Shown here piece by piece: positions 1-7,343 of a stretch of 61,351 nt of DNA. Under the pieces are notes generated by a model, which searched no databases, was not told the DNA's origin, and was given only the letters and a program-made list of their open reading frames with translations. The translations under genes were made by a program, and so were the position numbers. How positions within the stretch are numbered: position 1 is the first letter of the stretch; the number at the start of each line of letters is the position of its first letter. The stretch is from Elusimicrobiota bacterium (GTDB taxonomy: Bacteria > Elusimicrobiota > Elusimicrobia > Elusimicrobiales > UBA9959), in the NCBI GenBank assembly GCA_009773155.1, contig WOVA01000011.1, positions 1-61,351 on the forward strand, written 5' to 3'.

Positions 1-90
1 GCTATTCAAGAAACCGCTGGAACAGCGGCCACCGAGGCAGCAACAAAGCGGACATTTCTAATTGCCGCTACCCCGGACATTTCTATTTGC
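1..90 (+). mobile_element. possible insertion-sequence end with the 3' tip of a transposase frame
   Basis: An open frame enters from the left edge and stops with TAA at 59-61; its last residues are rich in Arg, Pro and Gln and end SGHF. The stop sits inside the first of two near-identical 17-bp direct repeats, CGGACATTTCTAATTGC at 49-65 and CGGACATTTCTATTTGC at 74-90, spaced 25 bp apart. A transposase frame ending inside repeated terminal motifs is typical of some insertion sequences, for example IS21-type elements with multiple terminal repeats. Only the tip is visible, so the family is a guess and the frame may be non-coding. Confidence 0.3.
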
Positions 91-120
91 TTGCAACAGT
101 ATCCTCCGGAGGCCGCACCG

Positions 121-1278
121 ATGAAACTTCTCGAATACGAAGGCAAGGAAATTTTCGCCCGCTACGGGCTGCCGCTCCTGGAACGCTACGGCGTTCTGAG
201 GCTGGGGGAGGACCCCTCCTCGCTGAAACTGACGGGCGGCGGGCCCTGGATAGTGAAGGCACAGGTCCTGGCCGGCGGCCGCGGCAAGGCCGGCGGAGTG
301 AAGGTCGGCAAGACGGAAGAAGAGGTCCGTAAGCTGGCCGCCGCCATGCTGGGCATGAAGATGGTAACCCACCAGACCCAGGGCAAGGCCCTGACGGTGG
401 AGGAGGTCCTTGTCGAGCAGGCCTGCGAGCTGGACCGCGAGATGTATCTCTCGGTGGTACTCGACCGCAAAGAAGCCTGCCCGATGATAATAGCCTCGGC
501 CGAGGGCGGCATGAGCATCGAGGAGCTGGCCCATACCAGGCCCGAGCTCATACTGAAAGTCCCGGTGGACCCGCACGCCGGCCTGCGCGATTTCCAGGCC
601 AGGGAGCTGGCCTATGGCCTGAAGATACCCAAGGCCAATTTCCGCGAATTCACGGAACTCGCCAAGAACCTGGCCCGGATGTTCATGGATATCGACGCCA
701 GCCTGATAGAGATAAACCCGCTCGCGATAACCAGAGACGGCCGGCTGATCGCGGTGGACTCCAAGATAGTCACCGACGACAACGCCCTGTTCCGCCATAA
801 GGATATGGCGGCCAAGCCCGACCACGAGGCCACCCCGGTGGAACGCGAGGCTAAGGATATAGGTATCAATTACATAGGCCTCGACGGCAATATCGGCTGC
901 ATGGTCAACGGCGCGGGTCTGGCGATGGCCACGCTGGACACGGTCAAGCTGGCCGGCGGCGACGCGGCAAACTTCCTCGACGTCGGCGGCGGCGCCAACG
1001 TGGACCAGATCACCCGCGCCTTCCAGATAATCCTTAAGGACCCCAAGGTGAAGGCCATTATGGTTAATATCTTCGGCGGCATCATGAAATGCGACAATAT
1101 CGCCTCCGGCATAGTGGAGGCCTCCCGGCGGGTCAGCATCAAAGTCCCGCTGGTGGTGCGCCTGGAAGGGACCAATGTAAAGGAAGGCAAGGAGATACTC
1201 GCCAGGTCCGGCCTCAAGCTGGAGCAGGCCGATTCACTCTGGGAGGCCGCGCGCAAAGCCGTCGCGGCCGCCAAATAG
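121..1278 (+). CDS. sucC: succinyl-CoA ligase (ADP/GDP-forming), beta subunit
   Basis: Beta subunit of the TCA-cycle enzyme that interconverts succinyl-CoA and succinate with substrate-level phosphorylation. The 385-residue product matches the usual length (about 388 in E. coli). It has an N-terminal ATP-grasp domain starting MKLLEYEGKEIFARYG, a nucleotide-loop motif GGRGKAGGVK near residues 50-57, and the C-terminal ligase segment with VNIFGGIMKCD near residue 315. I chose ATG 121 rather than the in-frame ATG at 91: a GGAGG lies 9 nt upstream and the family starts with MKLLEYE-type sequence. sucD follows after 9 nt, so the two subunits are co-transcribed. Confidence 0.96.
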   Translation: MKLLEYEGKEIFARYGLPLLERYGVLRLGEDPSSLKLTGGGPWIVKAQVLAGGRGKAGGVKVGKTEEEVRKLAAAMLGMKMVTHQTQGKALTVEEVLVEQACELDREMYLSVVLDRKEACPMIIASAEGGMSIEELAHTRPELILKVPVDPHAGLRDFQARELAYGLKIPKANFREFTELAKNLARMFMDIDASLIEINPLAITRDGRLIAVDSKIVTDDNALFRHKDMAAKPDHEATPVEREAKDIGINYIGLDGNIGCMVNGAGLAMATLDTVKLAGGDAANFLDVGGGANVDQITRAFQIILKDPKVKAIMVNIFGGIMKCDNIASGIVEASRRVSIKVPLVVRLEGTNVKEGKEILARSGLKLEQADSLWEAARKAVAAAK

Positions 1279-1287
1279 GACAATATC

Positions 1288-2184
1288 ATGGCTATACTTC
1301 TGGATAAGAACACCAGGCTCGCGGTGCACGGCCTGACCGGCGCGCAGGGCTCCTTCCACGCCGGGCAGTGCATGGAATACGGGTCCAAAGTCGTCGCCGG
1401 CGTGACCCCCGGCAAAGGCGGGACCGCCCATCTCGGCGTCCCGGTCTTCAACACGGCCCGCGAGGCGGCCCGGGAAGCCGGCGCCGACGCCTCGCTGATC
1501 TTCGTTCCCCCGCCTTTCGCCGCCGACTCCATACTTGAGGCGGCCGCCGCCGGCATGCGCACCGTCATCTGCATCACCGAGGGCATACCGGTCTGCGACA
1601 TGGTGCGCGTCAGGCACACGCTCAAGGCCTGGCGGGCCGCCGGCATGGACGTCACGCTGGTCGGCCCCAACTGCCCCGGCGTGATAACGCCGGGCGAGTG
1701 CAAGGCCGGCATCATGCCCGGCTATATCCACAAGAAAGGCCCGGTCGGGGTGGTCTCGCGTTCGGGCACGCTGACCTACGAGGCGGTCTGGCAGCTCACC
1801 TCCCTCGGGCTGGGCCAGTCCACCGTGGTGGGCATAGGCGGCGACCCGGTGCAGGGGCTCAATTTCGTAGACACGCTGGATCTTTTCGAGCGGGACCCGG
1901 AGACCCGGGCCGTCGTGATGATAGGCGAGATCGGCGGAGCGGCAGAAGAGGACGCTGCCCGGTTCATAAAGGATAAGATGACCAAGCCGGTGTTCTCTTT
2001 CGTCGCCGGCAAGACCGCGCCCCCGGGCCGGCGCATGGGCCACGCCGGGGCGATAGTCGAGGGAGGAGCCGGCACCCACGCCGGAAAAGTGGAGGCCCTG
2101 ACCGCCGCGGGCGTCACCGTGGTGGAGAACCTCTCGGACATGGGCCGCACCGTCGCGGAGAAGCTCGGCTCGGCGATAAAATAA
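1288..2184 (+). CDS. sucD: succinyl-CoA ligase, alpha subunit
   Basis: Alpha subunit that binds CoA and carries the phosphohistidine intermediate. The 298-residue protein has the CoA-binding Rossmann motif [12 protein letters not shown] near residues 11-22 and the active-site motif [14 protein letters not shown], whose His is residue 252. It lies 9 nt behind sucC, and its TAA stop shares one base with the ATG of the next gene (TAATG). The CorA-like gene downstream is therefore probably translationally coupled to it, which is an unusual partner for sucCD. Confidence 0.96.
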   Translation: MAILLDKNTRLAVHGLTGAQGSFHAGQCMEYGSKVVAGVTPGKGGTAHLGVPVFNTAREAAREAGADASLIFVPPPFAADSILEAAAAGMRTVICITEGIPVCDMVRVRHTLKAWRAAGMDVTLVGPNCPGVITPGECKAGIMPGYIHKKGPVGVVSRSGTLTYEAVWQLTSLGLGQSTVVGIGGDPVQGLNFVDTLDLFERDPETRAVVMIGEIGGAAEEDAARFIKDKMTKPVFSFVAGKTAPPGRRMGHAGAIVEGGAGTHAGKVEALTAAGVTVVENLSDMGRTVAEKLGSAIK

Positions 2185-3110
2185 TGATAACCCGCTATAC
2201 CATCGAGGCGAACCAGCTAAAAGAGGCGCCGCAGGGCCCCCACTGCGTCACCGTCGCGGTCAACCCCGACGAGGCCGGGCGCAAGGAGCTGCTGGCCGAA
2301 TTCGCGGTGGACGAGCACAACCTGCACTCCTCGCTGGACCCCGAGGAGCCGGCCCGCCTGGAGGTGGAGGACGGCCACCTGGAGCTTATCTTCAAGCGGC
2401 CCAAGAATTATTCCTCCAAGGACCATTTCCTCTTCAAGGTCTCGTCTATGGGCCTGTTCCTGTTCAAGGACCGGCTGCTGATCGTGCTCTCGGAGGAAAT
2501 GCCAATCTTCACGGGCAAGTATTTCAAGCACGTCGCGGGCCTTAAGGAGATCTTCCTCAAACTGCTCTACAACGCCATCTTCCATTTCATGGAGCATCTC
2601 AAGGTGATCAACATGATCGCCGACGAGATAGAGACCAAGATAACGCGTTCGATGGAGAACCGCTACCTGCTCAACATGTTCACGCTGGAGAAGAGCCTGG
2701 TCTACTACCTCAACGCCATCAGTTCCAACGCCTTCGTGATAGAGCGCCTCAAGGCCAACTCCGAGAAGCTGGGCTTCACCGAGCGGAGCCGCGAGTTCAT
2801 CGACGACGTGCTCATCGAGAACACGCAGTGCTACAAGCAGGCCGAGATCTACTCCAACATCTTCGCCTCGCTGGTCGGCGCGCGCGCCTCGATAGTGAGC
2901 AACAACCTCAATATCCTGCTCAAGAACCTCAACGCCATAGTCATCGCCATCGCGGTACCCAGCTTCTTCGCCGGCATGGGCGGCATGTCCGAGCTGACCG
3001 GGCTCTTCGGCGCGGAGAACTGGTATCTCACCTACCCCTCCTTCTTCGCCCTCATGATAGTCATGGGCGTGGCCATCTTCCACCTCATAAAGCGCTTCGA
3101 GAAACATTGA
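2184..3110 (+). CDS. CorA-like divalent-cation transporter, non-canonical signature
   Basis: A 308-residue protein with the CorA plan: a long cytoplasmic N-terminal domain rich in charged helices, then two C-terminal membrane helices (about residues 245-268 and 280-300) and a basic tail. It should be a pentameric inner-membrane channel for Mg2+ or a related metal. The hallmark Gly-Met-Asn at the end of the first membrane helix is absent: the sequence there reads FFAGMGGMSELTG. Variants of this kind may form a distinct subgroup, so the transported ion is uncertain. The start overlaps the sucD stop by one base. A GGGGAC palindrome begins five bases after the stop. Confidence 0.8.
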   Translation: MITRYTIEANQLKEAPQGPHCVTVAVNPDEAGRKELLAEFAVDEHNLHSSLDPEEPARLEVEDGHLELIFKRPKNYSSKDHFLFKVSSMGLFLFKDRLLIVLSEEMPIFTGKYFKHVAGLKEIFLKLLYNAIFHFMEHLKVINMIADEIETKITRSMENRYLLNMFTLEKSLVYYLNAISSNAFVIERLKANSEKLGFTERSREFIDDVLIENTQCYKQAEIYSNIFASLVGARASIVSNNLNILLKNLNAIVIAIAVPSFFAGMGGMSELTGLFGAENWYLTYPSFFALMIVMGVAIFHLIKRFEKH

Positions 3111-3114
3111 TAAT

Positions 3115-3207
3115 GGGGACGTTCTTTAGTTCTTTAGTTTTTCACCGTGACGCGCGCCTCTGACAGGTATGGCTTTCAAAAAAACTAAAGAACTAAAGAA
3201 CGTCCCC
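3115..3207. repeat. GGGGAC/GTCCCC inverted repeat spanning the rimO start
   Basis: Left arm GGGGACGTTCTTTAGTTCTT at 3115-3134, continuing TAGTTTTT to 3142. The right arm at 3181-3207 is its exact reverse complement and ends GAACGTCCCC. The roughly 35-nt loop contains the rimO ATG (3169). The right arm is translated as RimO residues 5-13 (KTKELKNVP). The outer ends GGGGAC and GTCCCC match those of the 27-bp palindromes in this window. A transcript crossing it could fold into a stem of about 27 bp that sequesters the rimO initiation region. Confidence 0.85.
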
Positions 3208-4530
3208 AGGATCTTCATCTCCAGCCTGGGGTGTCCCAAGAACCTGGCCGACGCCGAGGTGATGGCCGGCGAGCTGGCCGGCGCCGGCTGGGAGGTAGTC
3301 TCCGACGAGGCCGAAGCCGACGCCGCGCTGGTCAATACCTGCGCCTTCCTGGGCTCGGCGGTGAAAGAATCAGAGGCCGAGATACGCCGGCTCCTCGCGC
3401 TCAAGAAGCTGGGACGGCTGAAGAAGGTCATCATAGCCGGCTGCCTGACCGAGCGGATGAAGGGCGCCCTGCTCGACAAGTTCCCGGAGGCGGACGCGGC
3501 CATCGGCGTCGGCGCGCTGAAAGACGCTGTCCGGGCCCTCGAAGAGGGCGGCCTGCGACTAGGGGACACCATGCGGCATGGTGTCCCCTTTCTGGAGGCC
3601 CCGCCGCTCAAGCTGCGGCTGACCGCGCCGCACAGCGCCTACCTGAAAGTCGCCGACGGCTGCGACAACCGCTGCGCCTACTGCCTCATCCCCTCGCTGC
3701 GCGGCCCCTTCCGCTCAAAGCCGCTGGAAGCCGCCGTCGAGGAGGCCCGGCTGCTGGCGGCCAGCGGCGCGAAGGAAATTTCCCTCATCGCCCAGGATAC
3801 CACCCTATACGGCGCGGACCTGTACGGAAAGCCGGCCCTGGGCAGGCTGCTGCGGAAAATCTCCGCGATAAAAGGCCTGCGCTGGATACGCGTGATGTAC
3901 GCCTACCCCGAGCGCGTCACCCCCGAGCTTCTGCGCGCGATGGCCGGTGCGGAAAATATCTGCCGCTACCTGGACCTGCCGCTGCAGCACGCCTCCGACG
4001 CGGTGCTCAAAGCCATGAACCGCCGCTCGACGGAGAAAAGCCTGCGCCGCACCCTGTCGTCCATACGCCGGCTCCTGCCGGGCGCGGCCATAAGGACCAA
4101 TTTTATAGTCGGCTTCCCGGGCGAGACGGACAAGGACTTCGCGCGCCTGCTGCGCTTCGTGCGCGACGAGCGCCTCGACAATGTCGGGGTGTTCAAATAC
4201 TCGCGGGAACCCGGGACCTCGGCCGCCGGTTTCCCGGGGCAGGTCCCGGACAAGGTCAAGACAGCGCGCATGAACGAGCTGCTGGCCGCGCAGGCCGCCG
4301 GCGTCGATTCCATCAACGCCGGCCTGGTCGGTAAAAAGTTAGAGGTACTGATGGACTCCCCCCGCTTCGGCCGAACCTACCGCGACGCGCCCGGGATAGA
4401 CGGCACGGTGGAAGTCTCCGCACCGGGGGACACCATGCAACAGGGTGTCCCCAAGCCCCGCCCGGGCGATTTCGTCAAAGTCAGGATAACTTCCGCCCGC
4501 GGCTACTCCAGGAAGGGCATACTCCTCTGA
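3169..4530 (+). CDS. rimO: ribosomal protein S12 methylthiotransferase RimO
   Basis: Radical-SAM methylthiotransferase that modifies an aspartate of ribosomal protein S12. The 453-residue protein has the MTTase domain with cysteines in SLGCPKN (Cys22), NTCAF and AGCLTER, the radical-SAM cluster motif CDNRCAYC (Cys165, 169, 172), and a C-terminal TRAM domain. The spelling GCPKNLADAE favours RimO over MiaB. Two 27-bp palindromes sit in-frame: one at residue 132, between the MTTase and radical-SAM domains, and one at residue 420 in the TRAM domain. The first dozen codons come from the arm of another inverted repeat. The core family sequence begins at RIFISSLGC, so the native start may have been replaced. 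Confidence 0.95.
   Translation: MAFKKTKELKNVPRIFISSLGCPKNLADAEVMAGELAGAGWEVVSDEAEADAALVNTCAFLGSAVKESEAEIRRLLALKKLGRLKKVIIAGCLTERMKGALLDKFPEADAAIGVGALKDAVRALEEGGLRLGDTMRHGVPFLEAPPLKLRLTAPHSAYLKVADGCDNRCAYCLIPSLRGPFRSKPLEAAVEEARLLAASGAKEISLIAQDTTLYGADLYGKPALGRLLRKISAIKGLRWIRVMYAYPERVTPELLRAMAGAENICRYLDLPLQHASDAVLKAMNRRSTEKSLRRTLSSIRRLLPGAAIRTNFIVGFPGETDKDFARLLRFVRDERLDNVGVFKYSREPGTSAAGFPGQVPDKVKTARMNELLAAQAAGVDSINAGLVGKKLEVLMDSPRFGRTYRDAPGIDGTVEVSAPGDTMQQGVPKPRPGDFVKVRITSARGYSRKGILL
3562..3588. repeat. 27-bp palindrome, in-frame copy in rimO
   Basis: Perfect copy with arms GGGGACACCAT and ATGGTGTCCCC and loop GCGGC. It is read as GDTMRHGVP at RimO residues 132-140, in the hinge between the MTTase and radical-SAM domains. 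Confidence 0.95.
4426..4452. repeat. 27-bp palindrome, variant copy in rimO TRAM domain
   Basis: The outer 9-bp arms GGGGACACC / GGTGTCCCC are intact, but the centre has drifted to ATGCAACAG. It is read as GDTMQQGVP from RimO residue 420. It is an older or diverged copy. Confidence 0.9.
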
Positions 4531-4544
4531 GCAGCGGCGGCAAT

Positions 4545-4588
4545 AAAAAAGGCCCGGCGCGCCGAGGGGCGGGCCGGGCCTTCCATCT
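4545..4588. terminator. bidirectional intrinsic terminator between rimO and the protease gene
   Basis: A GC-rich stem with arms AAGGCCCGGC and GCCGGGCCTT is flanked by A-rich sequence on the left and T-rich sequence on the right. It lies between two convergent stop codons and can end transcription from both sides. Confidence 0.8.
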
Positions 4589-4593
4589 TTTCC

Positions 4594-5427
4594 CTACTTC
4601 GTAACGCTGTCTATCCAGTCGGTAACGGCGCTGACCTTGGCGTAGACGCCGTACTTGTTGGGGCGGGCGCAGCCGTGGCCCCAGCTGACCACGCCGACCA
4701 GGGTCCTGCCGTAGCCCGTACCCATGACCAGCGGGCCGCCGCTGTCGCCCTGGCAGGAGTCCTTGCCTCCCTCCGGGTAGCCCGCGCAGATCATGCTGCC
4801 GTCTACCTTGCCGGGATAGGCGCCGTCGCAGGTCTTGGCGTCCACGAAAGGCACGTCGACGCGCATCAGCAGGTTGGAACCGGACCAGGCGCCTTCCGAG
4901 GTGGTGCCCCAGCCCGCGGTGGTGAAGCCGGCGGGACCGCTCACCTCGCGGCGGTTGATGGCCACGGGGGGATAGGCGGAATCGCCGGACAGCTTGACGA
5001 GGGCGAAGTCGTACATCATGTTGTTAGTGTCCCATTTCGGGTGCACTATGACCTCGGCGGCGGTGAAGCTCTCGGCGCCCTCGGGCTCGCGCTGGTTATG
5101 CAGGCCGATGATCACAAAGTCGTCGAAGCCTCTGTCCACGCAATGCGCCGCGGTCAGCACCCAGTTCTTCCTGATGAGCGAGCCGCCGCACCAATGACTG
5201 CCGTAGGACTGCAGCGAGACGATGAACGGGAATTCGCCGGGGACCGCCTCCGAGCCGCCCACGATCTTCGCCTCGTTCGAGAAGAAAAGAAGAGGGGAGG
5301 GGGCCGGCAGGACGGCGCTCTCGGTCAGGGAAGCGACATCCACGCCGCGCAGGGCGCTGAGGTCGGGGAGCTGGGCGGCCGCAGCCGTCACAGGTACCAG
5401 TAATATCGCGGCGAATATTTTAAGCAT
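4594..5427 (-). CDS. secreted trypsin-like serine endopeptidase (S1A)
   Basis: A 277-residue exported protease. A Sec signal peptide (MLKIFAAILLVPVTAAAA) is followed by a short propeptide and the activation site IVGG (residues 55-58). The catalytic triad is His95 (TAAHC), Asp140 and Ser229 (GDSGGP). Asp223, six residues before the Ser, is the S1-pocket Asp that predicts cleavage after Arg or Lys. Start choice: ATG 5427 has AAGGAG upstream; a frame extension to 5463 would put basic residues before the signal peptide. It stands alone, convergent with rimO and divergent from the PUFA operon. The target is unknown; a digestive or predatory role is possible but is inference. Confidence 0.95.
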   Translation of the reverse strand: MLKIFAAILLVPVTAAAAQLPDLSALRGVDVASLTESAVLPAPSPLLFFSNEAKIVGGSEAVPGEFPFIVSLQSYGSHWCGGSLIRKNWVLTAAHCVDRGFDDFVIIGLHNQREPEGAESFTAAEVIVHPKWDTNNMMYDFALVKLSGDSAYPPVAINRREVSGPAGFTTAGWGTTSEGAWSGSNLLMRVDVPFVDAKTCDGAYPGKVDGSMICAGYPEGGKDSCQGDSGGPLVMGTGYGRTLVGVVSWGHGCARPNKYGVYAKVSAVTDWIDSVTK

Positions 5428-5593
5428 CTTTCGTCTCCTTAGTCCCCCGGGCGTTGACCGCACCGCGTTGCCCGGATGACATTTAAAGTGTAGTCCACAG
5501 AACCCGCCTCAACAAGGCCAAAAGACCCCCATTTACATAGGCCATAAGACCTATTTTGCGGCTGGACCGGGCCGCCTATTAATAACTATAATA
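5428..5593 (+). promoter_or_regulatory. divergent promoter region upstream of pfaD with a 15-bp direct repeat
   Basis: This gap separates the protease start from pfaD. Two direct repeats, AAGGCCAAAAGACCC at 5514-5528 and TAGGCCATAAGACCT at 5538-5552, match at 12 of 15 positions and lie 24 bp apart, as tandem regulator sites often do. An AT-rich stretch follows, with TATTAA at 5577-5582 and TATAAT at 5587-5592. No convincing -35 box pairs with TATAAT at standard spacing. If TATAAT is a true -10, transcription would begin at or after the annotated pfaD ATG. Confidence 0.4.
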
Positions 5594-7285
5594 ATGAATC
5601 ACCTCACCATAAGCGCCTATGGAGGCCTTTTTGTCATTACCGGAACCCGGAGCTGGAATTTGACCATATCAGCGCAGACCAGGACTCAGCCTCTCACGCT
5701 TCCCTTCTCGGAGGAGGCCGCCTCCCGCCTTAGAGCGCTGGACAGGGCTTATACCGTCGTCCCCAGGGATGGCGCGGCGGTGCTCTCCGAAGGCCGGGGA
5801 GCGGAAGGAGCCTTCATCCCCCCCTGTCTGCCGGGCCATCTGGGCGACCCGGCTTTCCTATCGGCCCACGGCCTGCGTTTCGCCTATGTGGGCGGTTCCA
5901 TGGCCAACGGCATCAGTTCGACCGAACTGGCGGAGGCGCTGGGCCGGGCCGGCATGCTGGGCTTCTACGGCGCGGCGGGCCAGCCCGTGGAGGAAGTGGA
6001 GAAGGCGATAGACCGTCTCCAGGCCGTCGGCATAGCCTCCGGCACCTGTGGCGCCAGTGGCGCTGTTCCGGCCGCCGGCGATATCCCGTACGGGTTCAAC
6101 CTCATACACAGCCCGTCCGACCCGGCGCTGGAAACGGCGCTGGTGGACCTCTACCTCCAGCGCGGCGTGCGGCTCATCGAGGCCTCGGCCTTCATCGGCC
6201 TGACGCTGCCGCTGATACGCTTCCGCACCGCCGGCATACGCCGGGCCGCCGACGGCTCCATAGAGACGCCCAACCGGGTGATCGGCAAGATCTCCCGCGT
6301 CGAGGTAGCAGAACGGTTCTTCTCCCCCCCGCCGGAGAAGTTCCTCAAAGAGCTGGTCTCGCGCGGCGAGCTGACGCCCGAGCAGGCCGGCCTGGCGGCG
6401 CTGGTGCCCGTGGCCGAAGACGTCACGGCCGAAGGCGATTCGGGCGGGCATACCGACAACCGCCCCCTGGTCAATCTTCTCCCTACTATAATAGCCCTGC
6501 GCGACCGCATACAGGCGGAGCGCGGCTACGCGCGGGCGCCGCGCGTGGGAGCCGGCGGCGGCATAGCCACGCCGGAATCGGCCGCCGCGGCCTTCATGAT
6601 GGGCGCGGCGTATCTCGTCACCGGCTCGGTCAACCAGGCCTGCGTCGAGTCCGGCGTCACGGACCTGGTGCGCCGCCTGCTGGCCGCCGCCGAGCAGGCC
6701 GACACCGCCATGGCCGCCGCCGCCGACATGTTCGAGATGGGCGTGCGGGTGCAGGTGCTCAAGCGCGGCACGATGTTCGCGATGCGCGCCAACAAGCTCT
6801 ACGACTACTATAGGACCTATCCTTCTTTCGACGCCATCCCGGCCGACATCAGGACGACGCTCGAGCGCGACTATTTCCGCGCCTCATTCGGCGAAATATG
6901 GACTTCCACCCGCGAATACTTTCTCCGGCGCGACCCGGCCCAGATCGAGCGCGCCGAGCGCGACCCGAAACATAAAATGGCCCTGGTCTTCCGCTGGTAC
7001 CTGAGCCGCGCCTCACGCTGGCCGCTGGCCGGCGACGAGAGCCGCAAGATGGACTACCAGGTCTGGTGCGGCCCCTCCATGGGCGCTTTCAACGAATGGG
7101 CGAAGGGGTCCTTCCTGGAGGCCCCGGAGGGTCGCGACGCCGTGACCGTCGCTTACAATTTGCTGGCCGGCGCCGCGGCGCTGACCCGCCTGCACGCGCT
7201 GCGCTGCCAGGGCGCGGCCGCCGACCCCAGGCTGGCCAGACAGGAGCCGCGGCGCCGCGAAGAACTCGCCGTTTTTTTCAGCTGA
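5594..7285 (+). CDS. pfaD: PUFA synthase enoyl reductase subunit PfaD (Pfa1)
   Basis: FMN-dependent trans-acting enoyl reductase of the PUFA synthase, related to 2-nitropropane dioxygenase TIM barrels. Diagnostic segments are AYVGGSMANGISSTEL, PYGFNLIHSPSDPALE and LIEASAFIGLTLPLIRFR near residues 95-210. The glycine-rich flavin-phosphate site AGGGIATPESAAAAFMMGAAYLVTGSVNQ and the C-terminal helical region follow. Length is 563 residues, usual for PfaD (about 540). The first 30-40 residues are not conserved, have no clear ribosome-binding site, and lie against a TATAAT, so the true start may be downstream. It is the first gene of the pfa-ole unit, 58 nt before pfaA. The ER-first order is that of myxobacterial pfa1-pfa2-pfa3. 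Confidence 0.9.
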   Translation: MNHLTISAYGGLFVITGTRSWNLTISAQTRTQPLTLPFSEEAASRLRALDRAYTVVPRDGAAVLSEGRGAEGAFIPPCLPGHLGDPAFLSAHGLRFAYVGGSMANGISSTELAEALGRAGMLGFYGAAGQPVEEVEKAIDRLQAVGIASGTCGASGAVPAAGDIPYGFNLIHSPSDPALETALVDLYLQRGVRLIEASAFIGLTLPLIRFRTAGIRRAADGSIETPNRVIGKISRVEVAERFFSPPPEKFLKELVSRGELTPEQAGLAALVPVAEDVTAEGDSGGHTDNRPLVNLLPTIIALRDRIQAERGYARAPRVGAGGGIATPESAAAAFMMGAAYLVTGSVNQACVESGVTDLVRRLLAAAEQADTAMAAAADMFEMGVRVQVLKRGTMFAMRANKLYDYYRTYPSFDAIPADIRTTLERDYFRASFGEIWTSTREYFLRRDPAQIERAERDPKHKMALVFRWYLSRASRWPLAGDESRKMDYQVWCGPSMGAFNEWAKGSFLEAPEGRDAVTVAYNLLAGAAALTRLHALRCQGAAADPRLARQEPRRREELAVFFS

Positions 7286-7343
7286 CCGCCGTTTCGGCGG
7301 AATCGAACCGGGCCGCCGCGGCAGGCGCCCCATTGAGGACGAC

